Origin: Utricularia gibba
Lineage: Eukaryota > Streptophyta > Magnoliopsida > Lamiales > Lentibulariaceae
DNA length: 64,000 nt
Direction: 5' to 3'
Assembly (NCBI GenBank): GCA_002189035.1
Contig: NEEC01000008.1
Span: 806,001-870,000 of the forward strand
This document shows positions 9,148-23,725 of this stretch, in pieces. The position numbers were made by a program, and so were the translations under genes. Under the pieces are notes generated by a model. It was not told the DNA's origin. It was given only the letters and a program-made list of their open reading frames with translations, and ran no database searches. The first letter of the stretch is position 1, and the number at the start of each line of letters is the position of its first letter.

Positions 9148-11690
9148 GCCTCATCATGTAGTGGTAGTTGAAGCTTCCACCGATGACGGCGGATGCTACT
9201 AGGCCGATTCACAGTGGGATAGTGGGCTGTTTTGTGTTGGCCGAGTGGGGCGATTCATGACCCAATTGGTGCATTGAAGGGTGGGGGGCCAAGTACAACG
9301 AAAGCTCAACCCAATTAAGTTTCGGCCCAAGCCGAAGCGCTCCGATACATAGTGGGCTATTGGTAGACTGTTCTATTCATAAGGCATTGATATGCATCTA
9401 TCATTACATTTTTTTATGACAATGGTAGATGCCTTTTTGGCAAGCTTCATCACAATGTCCATAATTCTGGAACAAACATTTGTAAAAAACCCTATGGGTT
9501 TGTTTGAAAAGCTTTTAAGACATTTTAACAAGAGTTTTAAATTAAAATTATGTTTGGTAGTGGTTGTAAAATTATATAATTTTGTTTATCTTCACACGTA
9601 TGTACCTAATGTTTGGATGTGAAGCTTAACATAGGAGGGGGGAGGAGAGGGTCTTCATTTATGCTCATAATCTCTCCTTATCCCTATTTAATATTAACTC
9701 TACAAGTGCATAAAAATTGTTGAAATAATAAAATAAGATTATATCTACATAAAATTGTTTTTAGAATTTTATTTTTAAAATAATGATTCAAAAGATTGAA
9801 ACCAAAACACTATAATAAGATTTGCTGGACTTTTTTTATGGCCTCGTATCAAATCTTTATCCGAAAATTCTATGATAAAATATAAATATTCCAAGATAAA
9901 ATAAGATTTGATCTATTCAAATGAATACCCAATTAAAAATTATTGAATTAGATAATATTATATGATCTTTGCTCATGTAAAAATCAAATTGAATCTTATT
10001 TAAATTAGGTCAAAATCATTCTAAAAAATCATAAAACTCACTTTTACTCCAAAAAAATTAATATGATATGAAGGTTAAAATTTATTAAAAAAAATAGGAA
10101 AAATAAAATGAAAGGATGATAAAACATATTTTTGAGTGTTTAGAAGTAGAAAAATATCTAATATTTTGCCACAAAATTCGAATTCTAACATGAATTCCTA
10201 TGTTTTTATGATTAATATTGTAGTCGCGTGTTTTATTTCTAATTGGGACTAAATCATAAATTTAGTCTCAACCTTGTTTCTAATAGTTACTTTGAGCAAT
10301 GCAGCAATTGTCAACTATCCCAAATCCCGATGAGCTGAAAAAGAATAGTACAATCACATAAAATATGAGCAAAAAGTTGAATGAAGTAGAAACAATCCCA
10401 AGGAATGAAAAAGATGATTTTTGGAAATGATGGAAGAGAGAGAAGGGGGATACCTTGAAAAACACCTGGGACTTTTGGAAAAGTATGTCTATTGCAAGAA
10501 CATCTAGAAGAGCGGAGGAAGACGATCCACAACAACACGCTCTCCTTTGAAGATTTTTTTCCGCTCTTGAATAATGCTATTCCTAGCTTATAATGGTTTT
10601 AGCTTTACTGTGTGAATCATTTGACTTCTCTATTTATGTTATGCACTGCTTGCTATTGTTTAATTTTAAGATCAGAATGTTGCTTAGATATGTTAGGAAA
10701 ATGTTTTTCTTTTCCTTATCATGTGTAGCTAAAACATTTAGGGGTGCCTTGGGGCAAAAAAAAGAGAAATGTGCTAATCAACTTTTTTTTTTACTTTGTT
10801 AACCATAAATCTCACCTCTTCCTTAACAAACTAAAATAGATCCAGGAGAGTTAAGAAGTGACACTCATCTTACAACTCTAATTTGAGGTAGATCAAAGAT
10901 TAGGGGAAAACACAAGTTCAGGTAAACCTAAACTTTGTTATTAGATGCATGATTTATGGGTAGAGTGGGGCTAATTTAGTGATAAGCATGCATTTCCCTT
11001 AGAGTCCCAAGGCATCACCTTGTTTCTTTTTTGAAAAGTTCTATTTTTATCTATTAATGTTCTTTTGCATTTTATCGTCGATCTGTCTTAGTCTTAATTG
11101 AGATTAAATCTATTAACTGTGACACATTGTATGCATTGATAATCACATGACAAGTACTTACTCTTCATGTTCGACCCTAATCATTATGTTCATAATTGTA
11201 TTATGCTCGAATGTATATTAGGTTATAAATTTTATTTGATAGGTAAAATTTTTGTTTATCAAAGTAATGCAAAACTAACCTAAAAAAATCATAAAAAAAC
11301 ATAAATATAAGTGACACAAAATTAATTATCACTCTTCTATCCCTCCCATCACCACAACTCATTTTTAGTGATTACTCGTGGCTTCCCTCATCAAAACACC
11401 ACTTTATCATTATCAGCTAGATTCCATTACCTATCTTTAGGTAATTGTTCGTATTCTTTGAGTTTTTATGGCTAATTGTCGTCTCTTTCAGTAGACAAAA
11501 TGATTAGTATTATTAATGGAAATAGTTTAATGTATCCATCATGGAATTGTTTCATCTTCTTTGGATTTCACATGGTATATTCAATTTCTAATCAGAATAT
11601 GTTTTTTGAAATTTCACTATATTTCCACAGCTTAGACTCCGATTTCAACTTATATGATTGACATTTTGCATTTCTTTATGGAGCATTCTT
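9148..11690. other. Intergenic, no gene recognised
   Basis: Mostly AT-rich DNA with a somewhat GC-richer start (9,150-9,360). Short open frames on both strands show no family signature. It may include the outer part of the decayed PIF/Harbinger element to the right, but I could not place a terminus. Confidence 0.4.
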
Positions 11691-11699
11691 GTTTGCCCT

Positions 11700-13010
11700 A
11701 GGAATGATTTCTGAATCAATAAGAGCAGCAGCTATGGGCGTTGCACATGCCATTAAACATGATGTTTTTATTCATATGATTGCTCTTATCTACGCATGGA
11801 TGAAGTAACAAGGTTACTCGAAAAACAAACTAGCATATTCATATAAGGAAAAAATTCCAAAGCAAGTTAAATACTTGAGGGGTCTTATTAGTGATCTGAA
11901 ATCAGCTTGTTTGGATGAATTAAAGCCTACAAAAGTGTATTTTTTAAGTTGTATAGTCTCCTATAAGAGAAAGCTAATTTGAAACCCACCAAGTATGTTG
12001 AAGTGTTAGAAATGGTTGCAATTTTTCTAGTTATGATAGCTAAATCAGAGGACAAAAACACTTTTTTCAGATATCAACATGGACAATGTGGAAGCATTTT
12101 TATATTGTGTTGATAACATCTTTCCCTATGGGATGAATTGAATATTAAGCCAAAATCGATAACCGATGTTGATCAAACATGATCAACATCAAGATTTAGA
12201 TTCTTTGAGGTTATAAGCTTTTATGTGCATTGAATTTTTTTTTACTTCAACACCATAATTACCTTTTTGTTTTATTTATGTCAAAATTGTCTTGGTGCAC
12301 TTGATGGATCACATTTTCTACCATGAGTGAAGCATTATTGGAAGCTGCAATTTAGGAACCAAAAGGGGCAATTGTCTACGAATGTGCTCGGAGTCTATGA
12401 TGATCAAATGAACTTCATACATATGTGTTTGAATGAGAGGGATCAGCTTTGGATAGTAGGGTACTACAATCAGCCCTTACTAAGAACTCAAAGTTCGACT
12501 AGGTGTGATTTGATTGATCTAGCTATATTCTATGTTTGTGCAATTTACTTTGTAATAAGAAAATATTTTTTTTATACATGTATAGGTTGTTACTATTTAT
12601 GTGACAATAGTTACACAAATTGCGAAGTCTTTTTAGCTTCCTATAGATATATATGTTTCCATTTGAAGGAGTGAGATATTGGTTCCCACCACAAAATACA
12701 AGGGAGTATTTCAATATACGATATTCATCTACAAGAAATATCATTGAACGAATATGGGGATTGATGAAAGTTCGATGGAGAATTCTTTAAGGTACAAGTT
12801 TTTATCCTATTCAAACATCAATCATAGCTTGTGTGTTGCTTCATAACTTTATTCGAAAGGAAATTAGGTCAAATCCATGGGAAAATGAGGTATCATAAGT
12901 GTTTCATAAAATGGATGCGGCCAAGGCAGAATTATGAAGATATTCGTAACACAAGTGGTATAGCTGCATGGAATGCTTGGCGAGATACAATGACTAACAC
13001 TATATAATAT
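11700..13010 (+). pseudogene. Decayed PIF/Harbinger DDE transposase
   Basis: Broken plus-strand frames carry the Harbinger nuclease order. First comes LGALDGSHF near 12,293 (first catalytic Asp region), then NQKGQLSTNVLGVYDDQMNF. Near 12,600 is NSYTNCEVFLASYR. After 12,690 come REYFNIRYSSTRNIIERIWG and LLHNFIRKEI, matching the C-terminal transposase block. Many stops and frameshifts separate these pieces, so it is inactive. An N-terminal remnant may start near 11,700. It is convergent with a Myb/SANT-like ORF on the minus strand, the two-gene layout of PIF/Harbinger elements. Confidence 0.75.
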
Positions 13011-13747
13011 TTGGATTCACTCTTGTAGAGGTGGGTAGTATATCTATGAAAATCAAGTAGCAGTCCTCTAGTTGTTTTTTTAGTTAACACAAGTTGTTTT
13101 AGCTCGTAGAATGTAGTGTCCTGTTAAATTTGTAATGTCATGATGAATTTGTAATTGGTTAAGGATTTGACTTCATCTTTGTTTACCTATGTTTCCAATA
13201 TATTGATCAATTATTTTCAATAATAGTGTATTATAAAAATATAATTTTTAATGACATATGTATTAAAAATGGCATTAAAAAGATATACGAAATGTGTTAC
13301 TTGAGAATCCATGATCCCACATGCATGCTTAATGCTACTCAATTAGCATCACAAATAAATATAAGCAATATTTATTGCTAATATTGCTTAGTTTTCATCA
13401 TTTACCTTCATTAGTGTTGTTAATATGATTTCTATTGTGAATGATCAGATTCATCTCCTTCAAGCACAAGTTCAAGGATCATCATATTAGTAGGTGTTTC
13501 CACATATAGTATCATGCCAAACTTAGAGTTAATACCTCAAATCCTTCATTCTTATAAGAAGCATTGCTGCTAAATTGAATTATAATTTCAAATTTTGTCA
13601 CTAAATGTTGTTGCAATTAAAACAACAATTTCTTTATGATTGGTGCTACATATAAGAAATCATTACTCTTGCTATGTAAAATATAAGTTCTGATTTTCAA
13701 GAGTAAACCCAAAATAACAAAAAACAGTAGTGTTAAATCAAACAATA

Positions 13748-14720
13748 CTACATTTCATTTCTTGCAATACTATCAACCATAATCTCCTGCTCTAAAATCG
13801 AACTATCTAAAAAATTGTCAAGGATAGCATCATCTCGAGTAGCTGACATTGTATTGCATTTCATATTCCAGATCCCACCCTCCTTTTTCTTCTCTTGCAG
13901 CTCCTTTTCCAAAGGAATTAGTTTGTCACCAAGGTCACGCATGGCAGCATTTGAATCTCTACATAGTTCCCTCAATTTAATTAGCAAATTCTCAATCTCA
14001 ATACCCGATAACCTTTTTTTCCCTTTAGTTCTTTCTGCCTCATCACTACTCTTTGAACCTATGTTGGCATTATTTCGTTTCCTCCCTCCATTTGCAGATG
14101 GTGTTTCATCATGAGCAGATTATTTATCATTGGCTTCGAATGATGAACTCAAAAAGGGTAGCAACAAGTTTATTGAATCTAATAACTCATCTTCGGTGGC
14201 TGGTGATGTTTCATACTTCATATTTGTTACATCAACTTTTTCTAGAAATGTTCCATTAGCTCTATCTTTTCCAAAAATATCAATCCAATCATCGTAATAA
14301 GGCCAACTCTTATTGCTTAACATGTTGTAAGAATGTTCATCATGTTACCCACATTATTGAGAACTATTACAAATAAATTAAATAAAGGTAGAACAGAAAA
14401 TTAACCAAAAAAATTTCACATATTATTAGCTTCATCTCAACTCACAATTCTAGTGTTGTATCTATAGTCTTGATAGTACAGTCAAAATTAGTTCCAAATT
14501 TGTTTAAAAAGTCAATGAGCATATTATAATCTCTCTTGAAAGTACCTATCTTGAAATGCATATGAGAATGAATTCTTTTTTCAATTCTAGAACATAGCTT
14601 CTTGAATGATTGTTGTAAAGCAGATAGATACTTTGGCTTCCATCCATTCCCAATGCCACTCATTAGCTACCAATTCTTTCAATGCAATTATAAACAATCT
14701 ATCTTCATGCACATTCTAAT
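13748..14720 (-). pseudogene. Decayed Myb/SANT-like ORF1 of the PIF/Harbinger element
   Basis: Minus-strand pieces read GWKPKYLSALQQSFKKL, IHSHMHFKIGTFKRDYNMLI, NKSWPYYDDWIDIFGKDRAN and a coiled C-terminal part with LIPLEKELQEKKKEGG. This is the order of plant Myb/SANT-like proteins (Myb_DNA-bind_3), which accompany PIF/Harbinger transposases and help them reach the nucleus and bind the element ends. The pieces are separated by frameshifts or stops. It pairs with the transposase remnant at 11.7-13.0 kb. Confidence 0.7.
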
Positions 14721-15500
14721 TATATCTAGGTCTAAGGCTCTCTCCATCCTTAGTACCTATTGATTTCTTCTTGGGTTTGATGGGTTTGTCTCTAATAGAG
14801 TTCGAGAGATTACAGTAAATATAACTAGTAAATTTCAATCAAATCAACAATAAAAAAAAGCAACACAATTTGCTTTTCATATAAATCAATCAAAAAACTT
14901 CAAAAACAATGAAGTCGATGAGATAGGAGTATTGAATCAATATTAGAAAGTAAAAATATAAATGGATCTTACATGGAAGTGTAGCACTAGAGAAGAACTC
15001 TAGAATCTTTGATGAATAAAATTGAAAGAATATGATAAATTATTGTATAAATTCTTTAAATAATAGTGAAGGTATTTTAGAAAATTTTCCATAAAATCAT
15101 CTATTTAACAATAATCTACTAAACACAAAATATTATAAACATTTGTATTTAGATACAATGTTATCAAATGCATATCCAATCTAAACAACAGATGTTCGTT
15201 TAACTAAACAATAATAATTTTAACGAACCACAAACTAAACAATGATACCAAACGGGAAGGATACTGTCATCACACTTTTAGAAAAACCAAGTTGCAAACG
15301 CCTTGTTTACCTTGATAAGGATCTCAAGGAGAGGAAGGTTATGTTCATTTATCAGTGTATAATTTATGAATTCAACATGATTGTTTAACACCATACCAAA
15401 TTTTAGTTCATTATCAAAAAAATGCCCTAGACCACAGACTCAGATTCACATCGCATAATATCTCTCATGTCTTAACATAGAACTCCTTCAATGTCTTCAT
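14721..15500. other. Intergenic, possible right end of the Harbinger remnant
   Basis: AT-rich. Around 15,240-15,265 the sequence ACCAAACGGGAAGG faintly resembles a Harbinger terminus read inward, but no matching left end was found. Nothing else was recognised. Confidence 0.35.
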
Positions 15501-16400
15501 CAAACGATCGAAGTCCATCGTTAATTGTGACTTGCATCTTTCCAAATAACATTTGCTTTTGATTATGTGAACTTTATTGCATAGGCTATGTTTTCCATCA
15601 AATGATGAACATAGTGACTCGTCTGCAATTAAACAAAAAAAACCTCAATGATGTATCATACACACTTAATCTCACGTGTTATGATTGATAAAGAAATACT
15701 TGGGTTCATGGGAATGCATGTTGCAATATTGAGACGAAACCTGTTCCATGATCTGACATTATACAAAATGTGTTTTGATTGTTTTCTAAAATCTCAAAGT
15801 CCATTCCAAGTTTTTTGAGATCCAATTACACTTTCTTTCACTCCACAACAATGCATATGCAATGGGGAACACACCATTATTAGTCTTTTCAGAAATCTGG
15901 CTATCGTTTCCCCCTCACACAGTAAGTACATATTTTATCACATGAGGTGGCCAGATTTCTCACACAATGAGGATGCAGTGTCCAAATTTCTAAATAACCC
16001 CATCATTATTAGCATTTGGTGTGGTGACCAGAAGTAATTTCTCTTTCACTGATGTAACACGGGTTCCATTAATACAAATTAACCGATGACAACCCATTAG
16101 AAACACATCTTTTCTTGCTTGCACTACATGAAATAAAATTAGCATTGCTTGAAATATATAGGTATAGTATGTGTTCACCTTCGAATAGATATATATGCAT
16201 CTGAAATGATAGTTTTCATCTACGATCATGTCAACAGTGCTTTCCGGATTAATGTATTTGTATCCTTGTTCGAATCGTTTGTTCTGAGAGAAGTTAGAAA
16301 TAACATTTTGCTCTATAGTTTGACATGTTTGCTCTCTTGCACAATATATTTCATGGGTTGAACTCTTCTTCAATATCACCCTTTAATTCTACAATCTTTT
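15500..16400 (-). pseudogene. Decayed MULE (Mutator-like) transposase, family distinct from the 25-43 kb copies
   Basis: The minus-strand frame ending near 15,990 contains FLMGCHRLICINGTRV, the start of the MULE transposase domain (family pattern: C-x-DGTH, then a K-x-LL turn). Further left, frames shifted against each other give NNGVFPIAYALLWSE and SDHGTGF-like pieces, matching the next MULE blocks. Stops and shifts are frequent. The sequence differs from the three related MULE copies at 25-43 kb, so it is a separate insertion. Its ends were not found. Confidence 0.6.
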
Positions 16401-17510
16401 TATTGAGTAAATTCATCAGTTTTAACTCATATTTAGTAGATAAAAAGAGGGCCTTCACAAGTGTATTTTCTGAGTTCCAAAGGCATCTCAATGAATACGG
16501 CACAATATTCTTGATGATCCAAGCATCATCATTACTTCTTTTGGAGACATTGACATACCAATCACATTACATGGTGTCATTATCCATGCATCTCATCCAA
16601 AGGTGATAATTGTCATCTTTAATGATTTTGAGGTAAAATCCATTATTTAATACATAGTTTGTAATAGCATTCTCTGCTTATAGCTTGCTTACAAATTGAA
16701 AGTTTTCCCTAAAATAATATATATTATTAATACAAAACATGTATAATAAGTTTATGAAAAAAAGAGACCCTCACTAGTCCATGTGTTCTAAGTTGTAGTA
16801 TCTCATTGTAAAAGTTTACTAAAATATGTGAATCAATAGAACAAACAATATTACTCTCATCAATGAATTCATGTTTTATTCCAATACTTCACATGGAAAT
16901 CTTATATTCTTCATCACTGCTGATTGTTAGGAAATCATCCAAGATGTAAGAATCACTGTCGCGTGTATTATAATATTTTAAGAAATCAAGTTTATTCAAA
17001 TAGATCAAAATAGATCATGTTTATGTAATTTCACACTTACAACTAATGTTTCTATTGTCATTCATTTTTCATAAATCGAACAAGTGTTAAAAGTGACTCA
17101 AATGTGCATTGCGCAATGTGATAAAGCATGATTGAGTGTTATTCTTGAGCATAGGCTTTTCGAGTGAGCTACAAATTTTCTAAGCATTTCTTACCAAGTG
17201 TGTTAATTGACCATATCTGTCGAATGTTTGAGTGTTTCAACCAAGTATGTTTTTCGTGCGTTTCTATGCAAGTTTTAGCGAAACATCTCACTTTTTGGGA
17301 ATTTCCAAGCATCTTGATCAAGTGTTACCAAGTGTTTCGTTTGGATCTGAATTTTATACTTAACATGGTGAATGTGAACATTTGAGGTGAATATTGTATA
17401 TATATAAATTCATTGTGGATTGATTTTGCTAGAACAATAAACAATGGATACTCTCTACACGCCTATTGGTGAAATAATGGGGATCATTTATGTTTGATTA
17501 ATCACTGAAT
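16400..17510. other. Intergenic, no gene recognised
   Basis: Short frames on both strands lack family signatures. The left part may still belong to the decayed MULE. Confidence 0.35.
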
Positions 17511-18307
17511 ACTATTTTTTTGGAGACTAAAGGTATCAAGTTTGAAAGTTATGGAGACTTATGTTCCCTGAAATTCAAGCATAAAGATCAATCTTTTGGA
17601 TAGTTTGTTATCCGAGACGAAACTTCCACTGAAAATAACTCAGGAAACAAGATAGCTGGGATTCACTAGAACTTCAATTGCTTTGGTGGTGAGGCTGCTT
17701 ATGGAGTCATTTCATCTTTCCTCAAGTTTGGGTACTTCATCAAAAGAGCATCCTTCTGAATGTGTTGTCCTTTTAAACCTTGTTTTGATTCTAGGAATAG
17801 ACGAGGGCTGCTACAAAGATTGGCACCCTTACCTGCTTACTGCTAGGGAGGTTAGTTTTTTTTTTCTGTAATGTGCTGATCCGGAAATCGATTTAACCTT
17901 CTTTGGATATAGAATTGGTGTATAACTGCTCATTTAGATTCTAGAAATTGAAAAGATCCCAAGGTTTCCACATTCTATGGTTCTGGAAGGTGGCAGCATA
18001 CATGTAGATTGGGATGGTTTGTATATTCTTCTCTCCAAAGCCTACTTTTAACATGTTAAGAACCCAAGTAGGATGTTCTTGTTTGTGTTTTATATACTTG
18101 GTGTTGCGTGATTTCTACTTCAGGTACTTATATTACGATTGAAGAGTGCCTCCTAAATAAAAACAAAAATCCAAACTTGAGCAGAACACAAATTGGAGAT
18201 GAGCTTAAAGCATACCTTGGCATCAAGAAGATCATTTGGCTGCCCAAAGGGTTATATGGTATCTTGATCCACTCCATATTTCATCTTCTTGAAACTGATT
18301 TCCATGA

Positions 18308-18589
<282 letters not shown>

Positions 18590-18609
18590 TGAGCACCCAG
18601 ATTCCTTGA

Positions 18610-21560
18610 CAAGCACTTGAGGTGGCTGCTACAAATTTGACTTCTGTAGTGGACAATGTGACTATTGCTTGTTTCCTTGAGCTCCATGCAACACTAGATC
18701 CATTTATCATAAACACATACCCTGAGATACTTTTCCGATCATCAGGATCTCTTGTGTAATCCTTGTCACTAAAAACACTCAGATCAAGATTTTGAGAGGA
18801 GTCAAAAAATAAACCATAATTCTTTGTCCCTTGGACATATCTCATTATTCTTTTCATAAGTTGCACATGGCTCTGTCTTGGCGATGTCATATATCGACTT
18901 GCTAGAAGCCTAGAGCCACATCATACATTAAGTTTGAATGGGTAGTGGTTAGATACATCAAACCACCAATCATCTTCCTTTAAGTTAAGGGATCAGCATA
19001 TGAGCCATACAAATCTTTACTTACATGCTCATTAGTGGCCGAAGGGGTCTTCAATGGTTATCAGTTGGACATTTCAAATTTTGCCAAAAAATCTCTCGCA
19101 TATTTCCCTTGGTTAGATAAATACCTTCTTCAGTTTGCATAACTTCCAAACCCAAGAAATACTTCATTAATCCAAGATCGATCATTTCAAATTCTTGAAC
19201 CATGGATTGTTTGAAAGCCTAAATCAGTTTTTCATCACTTCCTGTAAGCAATAAATCATCCACATAAACGCTGACAATTAGAATCAATTCCATGGTTTTT
19301 CCATGTTTGATGAACAAAGATGGTTACTCATGTTCTCTTGTGAATCCTATCTGCATAAAATATTTTTCCAATCTATTAAACCAAGCTTCCGGAGCTTGCT
19401 TTAACCCATATAAAGTTTTATATAATTTGTAAACTGACTTACTGTCTTTTTCAAAGCCCTTTGATTGTTAAACATATACCTTCTCTTCCAATTCTCCATG
19501 TAAGAATGCAGATTTTACATCGAATTGGAACACCTGCCACTTCTGCATTGCCGCCACGGCCATGATCATCCTTACTGTATCCATTCTTGCAACTGGTGCA
19601 AAAACTTCATCATAATCAATACCATGTTCTTGAGCATACACCTTCACCACTAATCTGGCTTTAAATTTGTCCACATTCCCAAGCTCATCATATTTCGTCT
19701 TGAAGACCCATTTCAGCCCGATGGCCTTTGCACCCTTTGGCCAACGACCAGGTTCCATTTCTCTCTATAGAGGCGATTTCTGAAGACATGGCCGTTCGCC
19801 AATCAGCAAATTTTGCAGCTTGCTCGTATGATGCCAGATCGTTTCCTGAGATGTTAACAAGATGAAGATGATCACCAAATAAGTACATTACTGTGTCCTC
19901 CTCATTTGCCGTGAAATCTTCAGTGATAAAATCTTCCATTAGAATGAGAAAAGAACCATCATCATTATCCAAATTATCACCGACGACGTAGTCCTACAAC
20001 CATCTTGGCATTCTCATTTCTCGCAGTCGTACAATAATCGGAGAGTTAAGCTGTGGATTTTTCGAGGTACTTAGCTATGGATTTTCTGAGGTGCTTCCCT
20101 CATCAACATATATTGGATCAGCGCCATTATCCACCAATCCATGATCTTCTTCCAAGTTGTCAGCACCATCAGCCAACATTTCCTCAATTTCTCCAAAGAT
20201 ATCATCCATTTCAAAATCAGAATAATCAATATTTAATCCCTCAACCTCAAAAACATCTGAACTCATATTTATGTTCCAATCCCATGATTTGCTTTCATAA
20301 AAAATAACATCTTTGCTCACCAAAATTTTATTGGTCACCGGATCATAAAGACGATAGGTCTTGGATTCATCACTTACTCCAAGCATGACACAAGCATTGC
20401 TACGATCATCTAATTTCTTTCTACTACCTTTCGGGATATGTACATGAGCCACACATCCGAAAGTTTGTAGATGAGAGACACTCGGTTTTTTGCTTGACTA
20501 TACTTCTTTTAAGGTTTTTTTCTCCAAAGCCTTGGTGGGACATCGATTGAGAATATATATACTCCAGTTTGCAGCTTCTGCCCAGAAATCTTTTGGCATT
20601 CCTGCCCAAGCAAGAAAGCAACGAATCATGTTTACCACTGTCTTGTTTTTCCTTTTGACCACACCGTTTTGATGTGTTTCCTTGGTGCAATAAGATGTCT
20701 CATCAACCCTTCCTTTTTTCACACTTCATTGAAAATATTTGATGTGAATTCACCTCCTTTTTCTATGCAAAATGTCTTGATCCATTTTCTAGTTTCTTTC
20801 TCAACTTTCACCTTAAATTCTTGGAATAAGTCATAGGCCTCCATTTTTTATGTCAGGAAGTAAATCCATGTTTTTCTCATAAAATCATCAATAAACAACA
20901 TAAAGTACTTCTTTATGTAGGAGCAATTGGTCCACATAAATCCGAATGCACTAATTCTAGTATCTCGTTGGCCCTCCAATGACTAACATGAGGATTTTCC
21001 CACCACACAAGTCTCACATATATTCTTTAATCTCTGAATTTTTGGTAGACCAACAACTAATTCCATTCTGCTAAGTGTTTTCAATCCTGGATAACTTATA
21101 TGCCCGAGTCACCTGTGCCAAAGTTCGCTTGAAACCATGTTGCATTCTTCTTCCTTTGTCTCATTTTGTTGTTCAGGAACAAGCATGAACATATGATTCG
21201 AACTCATATCGGTTTTCAAAATCAAACCCTTAGTGGGATGAACAACTTACATGTGTTGTTGTCAATTAATATGCTGACTCTCTTCTCCTGGAGCTGTCTA
21301 AGACTGAATAAATTATTCCTGAGATCTGGTATATAGTAGACATCAGAGAAGATATACTTTTGCCCATCAAATATTAATTTTATATTTCCTTTTCCCATCA
21401 CCGTTAACTATGATCCATCTCCGAGCCTTACTGAATGTTTGAATTTTCCATCCAGATTGCTGAAAAGATCTCTTCATCCACTCATGTGATTTGAACATCC
21501 AGAGTCTAAAAACCAAACATCTGGTTTTCCGGCTACAACACTGACCTCACCATAGGCCAT
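18610..21560 (-). pseudogene. Copia pol remnants (protease, integrase, reverse transcriptase, RNase H)
   Basis: Reading leftward from about 21,550: a protease-like DSGCSNHMSG region near 21,500, then integrase C-terminal text HQNGVVKRKNKTVVNMIRCF and GMPKDFWAEA near 20,650, and the linker HIPKGSRKKLDDRSNACVML near 20,430. Reverse transcriptase shows LKWVFKTKYDELG, FKARLVVKVYAQEHGIDYDE, FAPVARMDTVR and FQFDVKSAFLHGELEE near 19,470-19,710. RNase H shows RIMRYVQGTKNYGLFF and SWSSRKQAIVTLSTTE-like text near 18,640-18,850. Frameshifts and stops separate these blocks. All motifs are standard Copia. Confidence 0.85.
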
Positions 21561-21619
21561 CAATAAAATGTCCTCCTCCTTTTCTTAACTTTCAGAAAAA
21601 TTAACTTCCTTGTAATCAG

Positions 21620-22330
21620 GACACTCATATCTATAGTGTCACAATTTGTGACAGTGCTAACACTCCACAGTTTCTTTGTTCACATTTAGTCGCCCTCGAC
21701 CTCATCCTCGACCTTGAAATGAAGATCGTCCTCTTCCCCGGGAGGAACTTGCAGCCAATGCCTAATCTCATGTATGATAGACTTGCTGAATTTTTGCTCA
21801 TGAACAATGAGAGATCCCTGCAGCTTGTTGATGGGAAGATTCTTAATATCATGGGCCTCTTCTATTGAGCATACAATATAATTGTATCTCTCTGGAAGGG
21901 ACCTTAAGATTTTAAGAACGATAGTGGTGTTAGTAAGATTCTCTCCATAGTTTCTAGCAACGGTCAGTATGCGACCAAAGAATTCCGTGATGGTCTCATC
22001 ATTCTTCATTTCCAAATTCTCAAAATCCCTACGTAAAGCTTGTAGGAATGAACGCTTTACATGCATAGTTCCTGAAAATTTCCATTTCATATGAGTGATC
22101 CAAAGCTTGAAAGAGATGATTCTTCCCTTTCATATCCTTCAGAACAGCTTCATGAACTGCTTTCCTCTGTGCATCTGTCAACATAGCTCCTTCTGCCGGC
22201 ATCGAGACACCTTTTTCAATAACTTCCCATAATTCCTTAGATCCCATAATTCTCCATGAGCATAGCCCAATGCTCATAATGTCCATCAAATTTGGGAATC
22301 GCTGGTTGCATGAAGTCACCCATTGCTTTG
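21620..22330 (-). pseudogene. Copia gag remnant
   Basis: Starts near 22,328 with MGDFMQPAIPKF (frames shift early). ELWEVIEKGVSMPAEG and LKDMKGKNHLFQALDH follow. The second part has NDETITEFFGRILTVARNYG and LRSLPERYNYIVCSIEEAHD, the UBN2-type gag core of plant Copia elements. A zinc knuckle with C..H-C-H-K-L..H..C spacing lies near 21,620-21,665 but is interrupted by stops. Confidence 0.8.
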
Positions 22331-22338
22331 ATACCAAT

Positions 22339-22766
<428 letters not shown>

Positions 22767-23319
22767 TAACATTTTAGTAGAGCGCTTTTAGTTCAAACAT
22801 AATCGAACTCGCTGCGATGGTGCATCCACGGATCGTTATCGTCGAGGGTTGCTAGGAAATCGAGCTTGATGGAGGTAACATCCATTGCATCACTCTGCAG
22901 CAACCCCTTTGCCCCTAGCCTTGAGCAGCCACTCAGCATAGGCTCGTTTGTGATTTGTTATAATCGGGGCGCCCATTTTGTTGGTGGATCTAGGTCACCC
23001 GTTCGACCCACATAATAAATTTTCATTTGATTTATTTTATTAATTTTTGTAAGTATTAGATAATAAAATTATCAACAAAATCCATGTTTTGAAACTGGGT
23101 GTTAGAAGTGTGTTTTACAAAATTAATAAATTTATAAACGTTAATTATTTTTAATAACTTATAAAACCTCATTAATAGACTAATGAGCTGGGCCGATAGT
23201 AAACCTAAACTCGGACCGGTCCGGCTCGGCCCATTTTGGTATCTTTCAACAAAAACACGAATAGCTTGTTTTCTGTTTCGATTCGATCGGGAACTACAGA
23301 GTCATCTTCGGCCGCAAGA

Positions 23320-23725
23320 ATGGGTCGGAAGAAGAGCTACACCTTGCCGCACGATGGGCCGCCGGACAATTTTGATCCCGAGAATCCGTACAAGGATCCT
23401 GTGGCGATGCTCGAGATGAGAGAGTATTTGGTGCGGGAGAAGTGGATTGGTATCGAGAAAGCTAAGATTCTGAGGGAGAGAGTCAAGATGTGCTACCGCA
23501 TCGAGGGTGTCAACCACCTGCAAAAGTGCCGCGACCTTGTTCACCGTTATCTTGACGCCACTCGCGGCGTTGGATGGGGCAAGGATACTCGCCCCCCTGC
23601 TCTTCATGGTACCCACTGTTTTTTCTCCCGGCTTGATTGATTTCACCTGATTACCCTTTTTCCAGATAAATAAAACAAAATCGGTTCTTGTTTCAGGGCC
23701 CAAGGTAGAGGAATCTGCTGGTTGA
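23320..23725 (+). CDS. NDUFB10: NADH dehydrogenase (complex I) beta subcomplex subunit 10
   Basis: Accessory subunit of mitochondrial respiratory complex I, on the membrane arm. Exon 1 is 23,320-23,608 and exon 2 is 23,697-23,725, joined in phase to give about 105 residues, the plant length. MGRKKSYTLPHDGPP leads into NFDPENPYKDPVAMLEMREY and EKWIGIEKAKILRERVKMCY, then EGVNHLQKCRDLVHRYLD and TRGVGWGKDTRP, all close to plant NDUFB10-B. The conserved Cys of the QKC motif is present. An in-frame ATG upstream (23,236) exists, but the homologous proteins start at MGRKK. Promoter DNA upstream has GGCCCATT (23,229-23,236), a site II-like motif common in mitochondrial protein genes. Confidence 0.92.

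Noticed and set aside
10280-10538. Two hydrophobic minus-strand frames
   Set aside because: Phe/Leu-rich because of an A-rich plus strand; no recognisable protein.
15240-15265. ACCAAACGGGAAGG as the right end of the 11.7-14.7 kb Harbinger remnant
   Set aside because: No matching left end or TWA duplication could be found, so the boundary is left open.
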